Shown: piece by piece, positions 1-4,500 of the stretch | Numbering within the stretch: position 1 is the first letter of the stretch | Layout of the letters: the number at the start of each line of letters is the position of its first letter | Source of the DNA: Verrucomicrobiota bacterium | GTDB taxonomy: Bacteria > Verrucomicrobiota > Verrucomicrobiia > Opitutales > Opitutaceae | Length of the DNA stretch: 8,101 nucleotides | Reading direction: 5' to 3' | Assembly: GCA_030916665.1 (NCBI GenBank) | Contig: JAUPWC010000341.1 | Span: 1-8,101, forward strand | Position numbers and translations under genes: made by a program | The notes under the pieces: generated by a model | Database searches by the model: none | The model's input: only the letters and a program-made list of their open reading frames with translations | Told to the model about the DNA's origin: nothing

Positions 1-87
1 TCAGCAAGGACGTGGCAGGTTTTGTTTCACCTCGCCGGGGTTTTGTGACCAACTTCCGCGCGTCCCCCATAAAATCCCTGATACGCC

Positions 88-1029
88 ATGAAACCTTCCT
101 GCCGCCTTCGCCCGGTTGCCCTGCTCGGAATGATCCTGTTGGTCGGCCACATCCCGCTGGCCGGGGCCGGGCCCGCCGAGGCCCCTGAATTTCTGGACGC
201 CGGCTCTGTCGCGGTGGCGCGGGAGCGGCAGTTCGACTTCACCTCCCGGCTCAACCAGATGCCCTACCGGTTGATGATCTCCGTCCCCAAGCTGGAACCG
301 GGCAAAACCTACCCCGTGCTCTATGTGCTCGACGGGAACTATTATTTCCGCGCCGTCTCGGATGCCAACAGCTGGGGCAGCGGTCCCTTCGAGCGGGCCA
401 TTGTGGTCGGCATCGGCTATCCGCTCCAAGGTGTTCCGGCGGACGATCACCCCGAGGCCAGGCGCCGACGCGCCATCGACTATACGGTCAAGGCGCAGCC
501 GGAAGTCTTCCCGGGAGGATCCGGTGGGTGTGACACCTTTCTCGCGATCATGGAGCAGGAGATCAAACCCTTCATCGCCGCCCGCTACCCGGTCGACCCC
601 AAGCGACAGATGCTGTATGGCAAGTCCGCCGGAGGTCTGGCCGCCGTCCGTGCCCTGTTCAGCACGCCGCAGAACTTCAGCACCTACCTGATCGTCAGCC
701 CCGCGATTTGGCAGGGTGACAAGGCCGTGCTGGAGAACGAGGCCAGCTTCTCGACCCGGGCCCGCGCCGGGGAGTTCAGCCTGCGGATCCTGATCACGTC
801 CGCCAGCGAGGAGGAATACACGGGCACCGACCCGGTGAAGCTCGCCGAGGAAACGGCGTTCATGATCACGAATGCCAGGAATCTGGCCGACCGTCTGAGC
901 CGGCTGAATCCGGACAAGATCGAGGTGCAGTATGTTCTGTTTCAGGACGAGAATCACAACGCCGTCTCCCTCGCCTCCATCGGCCGCGCCTTGACCTTCG
1001 CCCTGCCGGCCAAACCGGTGAAGCGGTAA
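88..1029 (+). CDS. Secreted alpha/beta-hydrolase, putative esterase (esterase D/Fes-like)
   Basis: A 313-residue protein, probably an exported serine esterase of the broad family that includes esterase D and the siderophore esterases Fes/IroE (COG2819-like). The N-terminus has a basic start and a hydrophobic core (about residues 10-25, VALLGMILLVGHIPLAGA), a likely Sec signal peptide cleaved near residue 27. The mature part opens with a beta-strand region, then YPVLYVLDGNYYF (about 77-89), typical of these esterases. The nucleophile elbow is GKSAG, with Ser180 as nucleophile; His290 in DENHN is the likely catalytic His. The acid is not assigned; an acidic cluster lies at 241-243. Length is normal for the family, so the gene looks intact. 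ATG 88 is chosen because the signal peptide begins there. No Shine-Dalgarno sequence is visible; TAAAAT at 70-75 is a -10-like box without a well-spaced -35. The substrate cannot be read from the sequence. Confidence 0.85.
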   Translation: MKPSCRLRPVALLGMILLVGHIPLAGAGPAEAPEFLDAGSVAVARERQFDFTSRLNQMPYRLMISVPKLEPGKTYPVLYVLDGNYYFRAVSDANSWGSGPFERAIVVGIGYPLQGVPADDHPEARRRRAIDYTVKAQPEVFPGGSGGCDTFLAIMEQEIKPFIAARYPVDPKRQMLYGKSAGGLAAVRALFSTPQNFSTYLIVSPAIWQGDKAVLENEASFSTRARAGEFSLRILITSASEEEYTGTDPVKLAEETAFMITNARNLADRLSRLNPDKIEVQYVLFQDENHNAVSLASIGRALTFALPAKPVKR

Positions 1030-1037
1030 GCGCGATA

Positions 1038-1121
1038 AACCCCAGCGTCCTCCTCGACAGTGTCCTCGCCTGGGCGAAAAAGCTGATCGGGCACACTCCG
1101 CCCCCTGCGGCGGCGAAGTGA
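1038..1121 (+). pseudogene. Remnant of an alpha/beta-hydrolase 3' end (copy 1)
   Basis: A 28-codon in-frame stretch ending in TGA (1119-1121) reads NPSVLLDSVLAWAKKL, then IGHTPPPAAAK. It closely resembles the tail of the second remnant near 2060-2119 (FLAWANKLIGHTPP). It begins right after the esterase stop, in a different frame, has no start codon, and does not match the esterase's own C-terminus. It looks like the broken-off last exon-sized piece of another hydrolase gene. The resemblance to copy 2 is seen directly; the pseudogene reading is inferred. Confidence 0.5.
1063..1102 (+). repeat. 40-bp direct repeat, left copy
   Basis: Positions 1063-1102 match 2061-2100 in 38 of 40 bases, in the same orientation and 998 bp apart. 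The differences are A/C (in aaaaag versus aacaag) and T/G (in cacactcc versus cacacgcc). Both copies encode the same hydrolase tail (LAWA-K/N-KLIGHTPP). The identity stops soon outside these limits. The ORF6N gene lies between the copies. Confidence 0.85.
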
Positions 1122-1134
1122 GGCCAAGCGCCAA

Positions 1135-1240
1135 GGGGCGAAGAGCCCCCAGCTCAGGCTGAAGGTGACTGAGGCTGAATTCTGTGGGAGCGCGCTTGCA
1201 CGCGACTCATGAAGTGTCGTGAAGCAGACAAGCCTGCTTC
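1135..1240. repeat. Cluster of small hairpins, REP-like
   Basis: Three hairpins lie in the gap before the ORF6N gene. The first is GGGGC/GCCCC (1135-1139, 1145-1149, loop gaaga). The second is GAGCGCG/CGCGaCTC (1188-1194, 1201-1208) with loop CTTGCA and one bulged A. The third is a perfect GAAGCAG/CTGCTTC (1221-1227, 1234-1240) with loop ACAAGC. The second, preceded by TGTGG, resembles the REP palindromes of other GC-rich bacteria (GTGGGAGCG..TTGC..CGCGA). No U-tract follows any of them, so intrinsic termination is not shown. The rest of the gap to 1377 holds nothing else I recognise, apart from a spaced CTTGGCG/CGCCAAG pair (1261-1267, 1320-1326). Confidence 0.55.
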
Positions 1241-1377
1241 AGCCCTCCGGCGGCTTTGGTCTTGGCGCAGGGCGACGGGATGGTTTGCTTCGGGTTGGGC
1301 CGACGCACACCGCTTGTCCCGCCAAGTCTTGCACGAGGCGGACCGTCTCCGCGGTAAACCTGAACCCAAGTCGCCCT

Positions 1378-1941
1378 ATGTCCTCTCCTGATGCCGATCC
1401 CCTGGCCGGCCGCATTTTCACGATCCGCGGTCAGCGCGTGATCATGGATGCCGATTTGGCCCGCCTTTATGGCGTTTCGACTTCGCGCTTCAACGAAGCG
1501 TTCAAGCGCAACCGAAGCCGATTCCCCGACGATTTCGTTTTTCAGGTGAACCGCGTTGAGGCCGGGGCTTTAAGATCGCAAATTGCGACCTTAGAAGAGG
1601 GACGGTCTGCTGATACAGGACGTGGCCGGCACCGGAAGTATCTGCCGTGGGTTTTCACCGAACACGGGGCCGTGATGGCGGCGAATATCCTGCGGAGTCA
1701 CAAGGCCACGGCTATGAGCGTTTACGTGGTCCGGGCTTTTATCCGAATGAAGGGGGAGCTCATGACCAGTGCGGTGATATTCAAACGACTGGCGGAGATC
1801 GACAAGAAGCTGGTTACGCACGATGTCATCCTGCGGGATATCTACGAAAAGCTCCGGCCGTTGCTGATGCCGCCGCCGGAGCCACCGCGGAAGGAGATGG
1901 GCTTCCACACTGGGATCAAGCGGCTAAAGCCTAGCCGCTGA
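1378..1941 (+). CDS. ORF6N-domain protein (KilA-N-like, phage-type DNA-binding)
   Basis: A 187-residue protein with an N-terminal ORF6N domain at about residues 13-105. Typical features are IRGQRVIMDADLARLYGVST (17-36), the RNRSRFPDDFVFQ segment (45-57), LRSQIATLEEG (65-75), and the conserved FTEHGAVMAANILRS (93-107). A probable helical or coiled-coil segment (about 130-163) and a proline-rich tail MPPPEPPRK (164-172) follow; this is the usual layout of bacterial chromosomal ORF6N proteins. ORF6N domains occur in phage and prophage proteins and are thought to bind DNA; the cellular role is generally unknown. The frame is open upstream to an ATG at 1219, but those 53 residues carry no family similarity, so ATG 1378, just before the domain, is preferred. 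There is no clear ribosome binding site. The gene sits alone between two copies of a 40-bp direct repeat, which suggests it arrived as cargo. Confidence 0.85.
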   Translation: MSSPDADPLAGRIFTIRGQRVIMDADLARLYGVSTSRFNEAFKRNRSRFPDDFVFQVNRVEAGALRSQIATLEEGRSADTGRGRHRKYLPWVFTEHGAVMAANILRSHKATAMSVYVVRAFIRMKGELMTSAVIFKRLAEIDKKLVTHDVILRDIYEKLRPLLMPPPEPPRKEMGFHTGIKRLKPSR

Positions 1942-1945
1942 TTCA

Positions 1946-2119
1946 GACCCGCACCCACCCACCGCGCTCCTGCCGTCCGCCACCTTCGGCCGCCTCGACG
2001 GCGTGCTCGCCTGGCGCCAGCACGACGGCGGCCACGAAAGCCGCAGCAACCTGAGCCACTTCCTCGCCTGGGCGAACAAGCTGATCGGGCACACGCCGCC
2101 AACGAAGAAGACGGAATGA
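1946..2119 (+). pseudogene. C-terminal remnant of an alpha/beta-hydrolase (acetylxylan/glucuronoyl-esterase-like)
   Basis: A 58-codon open stretch ends at TGA 2117-2119 and has no start of its own. It starts just after the ORF6N stop, in another frame. The translation contains LDGVLAWRQHDGGHESRSNL and then SHFLAWANKLIGHTPPTKKTE. The W-R-Q-H-D-G-G-H element followed by an asparagine and an F-L-x-W helix resembles the end of secreted carbohydrate-esterase-type hydrolases, where the His of DGGH would be the catalytic His. The nucleophile half of the enzyme is missing, so this is read as a gene fragment. The exact esterase family is uncertain. Confidence 0.6.
2061..2100 (+). repeat. 40-bp direct repeat, right copy
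   Basis: Right-hand partner of 1063-1102 (38/40 identical, same orientation). It lies within the coding frame of the hydrolase C-terminal remnant, so this copy may be the ancestral context. Confidence 0.85.
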
Positions 2120-2183
2120 TCGGTCGAGGCCGCGACGAATCGGTCAAGAGTCAAGACACGACGTCTTCAGCTTGGCCTTCATT

Positions 2184-2213
2184 GGTGGTTTTTGGCTTAA
2201 GCACCAAACCACC
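2184..2213. repeat. 30-bp interrupted palindrome
   Basis: The outer arms GGTGGTTT (2184-2191) and AAACCACC (2206-2213) are perfectly complementary. They enclose a perfect inner palindrome GCTTAAGC (2195-2202), with three mismatched positions on each side between outer and inner parts. It could act as an operator for a dimeric regulator or as an RNA hairpin. It lies about 180 bp upstream of the antitoxin start, so a link to that operon is only a guess. Confidence 0.6.
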
Positions 2214-2328
2214 TACCATGATCCGTCTTTTTGCTGAACTCTTCGGACACTACCGTCCGTGGTCTGTGGTCCCTTGGGTCCTTTCCCTGGTGCGCGCGAG
2301 CGCGCTGCCCACAAGGGGACCAAGCACC

Positions 2329-2350
2329 GGGCGGGTTGGGTTAGGCGGGG
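2329..2350 (+). other. G-quadruplex motif upstream of the toxin-antitoxin operon
   Basis: Four G-tracts GGG, GGG, GGG and GGGG are separated by loops C, TT and TTAGGC on the + (coding) strand. This meets the standard G3+N1-7 pattern. It ends 45 bp before the antitoxin ATG, so it may lie in the promoter or 5' leader. Folding is predicted from the pattern only. Confidence 0.55.
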
Positions 2351-2395
2351 CGAGAATCGGTTTGTTTTTGGGCCACCGCCATGTAGGGTGCCGTC

Positions 2396-2608
2396 ATGTC
2401 AGTTGCTGAGATCAAATCGGAAATGGCCAAGCTTCCCCCCGGGGAGATGGTGCATCTTGCCGCTTATGCCCGGCACCTGGCCCGGCGCAATGAGCCGGGT
2501 TACACGGCCGGTCTCGACGCCGAACGCGATCAGATGGAAAAGGGCGACAGGATCTCCGGAACCGAGCTTCGCCGGATTGCGGGTGAACTTGATCGCGCAG
2601 GGCTGTGA
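2396..2608 (+). CDS. Putative antitoxin of a type II toxin-antitoxin pair
   Basis: A 70-residue, highly charged, probably all-helical protein. Its start VAEIKSEMAKLPPGEMVHLA (3-22) followed by YARHLARRNEP matches a common pattern of small antitoxins encoded ahead of RelE/ParE toxins: an N-terminal helix pair, then a loose charged C-terminus that would wrap the toxin. Its C-terminal half (EKGDRISGTELRRIAGELDR, 48-67) fits the toxin-binding role. The start ATG 2396 is supported by AGGG at 2385-2388, seven bases upstream, the clearest ribosome binding site in the window. The stop TGA overlaps the GTG start of the toxin gene by two bases of a shared GTGA. Such operons are usually autoregulated by the complex, but no DNA-binding fold is obvious in this short protein. 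Confidence 0.7.
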   Translation: MSVAEIKSEMAKLPPGEMVHLAAYARHLARRNEPGYTAGLDAERDQMEKGDRISGTELRRIAGELDRAGL

Positions 2609-2856
2609 GCGATTACGACTACGTGCTGACAGCGGCGGCGGCGCATGTGGTCCTGGGCAGTGCGAAGCGGTTGCGGCAGCAAATTCTGGCCGAACTGGAA
2701 CACTTGGCGCGCGAGCCGTTCAGCAATCCCGATCTGGAGGAAACCGGACCGTCCGGTCGCAAGTATGCGATCCGGGTGCGGGAGCGGATCATTCTGACCT
2801 ACTGGGTGGACCACGCGGTCAAGGAAGTGCGGGTCATTCGCGTGGAAATCTGCTGA
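2605..2856 (+). CDS. Putative toxin, RelE/ParE superfamily
   Basis: An 83-residue basic protein. The N-terminal strand and helices (about 5-37, with KRLRQQILAELEHLAREPF) are followed by GRKYAIRVRERIILTYWVD (51-69) and KEVRVIRVEI (73-82). This is the usual beta-sheet signature of RelE/ParE toxins, in which the GxxxxRxRxxxRIxYxVD-like strand pair carries the active or binding surface. Basic residues K53, R57, R59 and R61 are candidates for RNA contacts if it is RelE-like; ParE members instead inhibit gyrase, and the sequence alone does not decide. It starts with GTG at 2605, overlapping the antitoxin stop (GTGA), consistent with translational coupling. Length is close to the family norm and no damage is visible. 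Confidence 0.75.
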   Translation: MSDYDYVLTAAAAHVVLGSAKRLRQQILAELEHLAREPFSNPDLEETGPSGRKYAIRVRERIILTYWVDHAVKEVRVIRVEIC

Positions 2857-2871
2857 TTTCAGCCAGCGCGC

Positions 2872-3126
2872 ATGAAATTCCCGCTCCACAGCCGCGTAGC
2901 CCTGGTCGTCGATGTTTCGACGGAAGGGCTTCGGCGTGGAGATGTGGCGATCATCGTTGACCACCATGCGGCGCCTGCGCCGGGGGATAAGCCGGGGTAT
3001 TCGGTAGAGGTTTTCAACGCGGCGGGCGAGACCTTGGCCGTGCTGACCCTGCCGGAGTCGAGTTTCGAAGCCCTGCGCCGCGACGAGGTGCTGAGCGTGC
3101 GAAGCTTGGCGAACGATTTAAAGTAA
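2872..3126 (+). CDS. DUF4926 domain-containing protein
   Basis: An 84-residue protein fitting the DUF4926 pattern. An N-terminal FPLHSRVALVVDVSTEGLRR (3-22) leads to GDVAIIVDHH (23-32), followed by GYSVEVFNAAGETLAVLTLP (42-61). This looks like a small beta-barrel that begins with a G-L-R-x-G-D-V turn. The family's function is not established; members often sit next to short toxin-like or DUF6883 genes, so an immunity or accessory role has been suspected. Here it starts 15 bp after the toxin stop on the same strand, so it is probably the third gene of the operon. No ribosome binding site is visible. Its last nine bases (3118-3126) overlap the 3' end of the convergent HNH nuclease gene. Confidence 0.75.
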   Translation: MKFPLHSRVALVVDVSTEGLRRGDVAIIVDHHAAPAPGDKPGYSVEVFNAAGETLAVLTLPESSFEALRRDEVLSVRSLANDLK

Positions 3127-4050
3127 TCGGTAGAGTTCGAAGCCGTGCTTTTCACGGTGGTGGCGCAGGTGGATTGCTGATGGTCGTAGTCTGGTGGCGC
3201 TATCGAAACGCAGAGGTTTGTTCGCAAAACTTGCGAGGTATAGATCCCTTGGTCCGTTCTCCAAGAAACGAGAGGGATTGATCACCACATGGAGATCGTC
3301 GGTGATAGACCACAGGCCTTCATCGAACATCCAGTGTGCGGTCTTCGAGAGGGCTAGACCGTTGCCTAGGTCGTCGTTCTGGGTATTGGCCCATGCTTCA
3401 ATGTGCGCCGCATCAACTGCGGTTGCTCCATCTTCGGTCAGGCATCGATAGCCGGTGAGCGCGCAGGTGTGGTGGTTGCCGTCCACGACGCCGATCTGAA
3501 ACGAAGCACTGCGCCCCTTGCGTTTTGCATTATCTATGGCGGCGGAGGTCACTTGCTCGGACCTCTCCTCAATTGTGCTACGGTCTCGCAACCCCATCGC
3601 TTCGAGCAGGGCAATCCGTTCGGGCGGCGTGAAGTAAGCCTTGGTGAGGACCAGCCTCGCGTCGAGCCGGTATGAGGGATCAGCCAGCACGGAATGAAAT
3701 TCGGGATCCAGCCCGATTGAGGTGCAGGTCTCCGGTGTGGTTGCCGGGCGATGATCGGAATCAAAAGCTTTCCAGAACCCTTGGGTTTTCAGGTGGAAGA
3801 AAGGCAGTCGCAAATCAAGTCGTGTAGGCCATCGCTCTGCAACCAAGGCACCGTATGCGCGAAAACGGAGGACCAGCGAGGCTGAGCGGGCAAGCACGCC
3901 GGGCAGTGCCGTGGTGTCTGCGAGATCCAGCAGAGAAAGCAAAAGCAGCGGTTTATGTGGTGCCAGCCCAGAGTTCAGATGGCGACCCTGGGCTGGGCGC
4001 AATCTGGTCAATTTCGCCAGCCAGCTGGCCGATGCATTTTTCAGGCTCAT
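3118..4050 (-). CDS. HNH endonuclease with an N-terminal sulfur-binding-domain-like region
   Basis: A 310-residue protein, intact from ATG 4050 to TAA 3118. The C-terminal half is an HNH_2-type nuclease domain: CALTGYRC (196-203), DAAHIEAWA (213-221, His216), NGLALSKTAHWMFDEGLW (230-247, with Asn230 and His239). These give the His-Asn-His metal and catalytic set. The N-terminal part has APHKPLLLLSLLDLA (30-44) and LPFFHLKTQGFW (82-93). That combination, an H-K/R ahead of a leucine-rich helix and a P-F-[FW]-x-L strand, resembles the sulfur-binding domains of ScoMcrA-type restriction enzymes, which read phosphorothioate DNA. The domain match is from memory of the motif, not a search. The likely role is modification-dependent or defensive DNA cleavage. 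No dnd modification genes are in the window. Base composition looks lower in GC than galK or cstA, consistent with transfer. No clear promoter is seen. Confidence 0.8.
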   Translation of the reverse strand: MSLKNASASWLAKLTRLRPAQGRHLNSGLAPHKPLLLLSLLDLADTTALPGVLARSASLVLRFRAYGALVAERWPTRLDLRLPFFHLKTQGFWKAFDSDHRPATTPETCTSIGLDPEFHSVLADPSYRLDARLVLTKAYFTPPERIALLEAMGLRDRSTIEERSEQVTSAAIDNAKRKGRSASFQIGVVDGNHHTCALTGYRCLTEDGATAVDAAHIEAWANTQNDDLGNGLALSKTAHWMFDEGLWSITDDLHVVINPSRFLENGPRDLYLASFANKPLRFDSATRLRPSAIHLRHHREKHGFELYRLL

Positions 4051-4299
4051 TGCCGTGCGGGCGAGATGTAGAACGAGTCTGGCTATGCGTGACGATGCTA
4101 TTCACAATACCCAGTTGGGAAAATAGGGAGGAGGCACGAAACAAGTGGCATGTCATGGTGTTACGAGGGTCCCTGGTCGCGGCCACGCAGGCGCCACGCT
4201 TTCATCCCGCGGCGGGACTCAGGTGCGGCTACGATTTTTGGTGAGCCGGCGGGGTGGGTGAGGCGGGGTTGCGGAGACCCCGCCCTACAACGAGGCGGC
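4051..4299. other. Non-coding gap upstream of the HNH gene
   Basis: This 249-bp gap should contain the promoter of the leftward HNH gene. No convincing -35/-10 pair was found. It holds a short palindrome CCCA-gt-TGGG (4110-4119), a small TCCCG/CGGGA hairpin (4205-4217) and the strong hairpin at 4262-4284. Open frames crossing it show no recognisable protein features. Confidence 0.45.
4262..4289 (-). repeat. GC-rich hairpin repeat, member A
   Basis: GGCGGGGT (4262-4269) and ACCCCGCC (4277-4284) form a perfect 8-bp stem with a 7-base loop. Read on the minus strand it begins TGTAGGGCGGGGTCTCC and contains GCAACCCCG. The same two blocks recur on the plus strand around the galK stop codon (5624-5675), so this is a member of a dispersed repeat family. 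It follows the stop of the receptor remnant and could once have been that gene's terminator, but no U-tract follows. Confidence 0.7.
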
Positions 4300-4420
4300 T
4301 CAGAAGCGGCCGCGGAGGCCGAAGGTCCAGTTCGTGCCGTAGTTCTCGTCACGGAAGAGGACGTCGGGGGTTGTTGGCGTCAGGCCGCCAAAGGCTTCGC
4401 CGGTGGTTCCCGGCCGGCGT
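4300..4420 (-). pseudogene. C-terminal remnant of an outer-membrane beta-barrel (TonB-dependent receptor-like)
   Basis: The last ~35-40 codons before TGA (4300-4302, minus strand) read TTGEAFGGLTPTTPDVLFRD followed by ENYGTNWTFGLRGRF. The terminal strand alternates hydrophobic residues (W, F, L) and ends in Phe, the classic C-terminal sorting signal of outer-membrane beta-barrels. The R-D/E-N-Y-G-x-x-W pattern resembles TonB-dependent receptor ends. Upstream, the open frame only runs antisense to galK, with no receptor-like features, so the rest of the gene is gone. The left limit of similarity is approximate. A chance match in a GC-rich frame cannot be excluded, though the ending is specific. 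Confidence 0.5.
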
Positions 4421-4500
4421 GACGCGCGGGAGCGTCGAACGGTAAGACTTGTTTTTGTCGTGCCCTGCCGGCCGGGGTCTGTGAGGGTGCCGACTTTGCC

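Larger units (their letters stand above)
2120..2395. other. Non-coding gap before the toxin-antitoxin operon
   Basis: No convincing gene is present; open frames here show no recognisable protein features. The gap holds a 30-bp interrupted palindrome (2184-2213), a weak long stem GGTCCCTT/AAGGGGACC (2268-2275, 2313-2321) that encloses a tight GCGCG/CGCGC hairpin (2292-2296, 2301-2305), and a G-quadruplex motif (2329-2350). The promoter of the downstream operon must lie here or further upstream, but no good -35/-10 pair stands out. Confidence 0.5.

Noticed and set aside
43..75. Possible esterase promoter TTGTGA / TAAAAT
   Set aside because: The 21-bp spacer is too long and the -10 box would leave only a few bases of leader; kept only as a note.
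1..1134. Long minus-strand open frame (377 codons) antisense to the esterase
   Set aside because: It lies opposite a gene with a signal peptide and catalytic motifs; its translation is low-complexity Arg/Gly/Asp-rich with no domain, typical of GC-rich shadow frames.
1219..1377. N-terminal extension of the ORF6N gene from ATG 1219
   Set aside because: The 53 extra residues overlap a hairpin and have no family similarity; ATG 1378 directly precedes the domain.
2259..2960. 233-codon plus-strand frame over the toxin-antitoxin genes
   Set aside because: It overlaps two well-supported small genes in another frame; composition is Arg/Gly/Pro-rich and no domain is visible.
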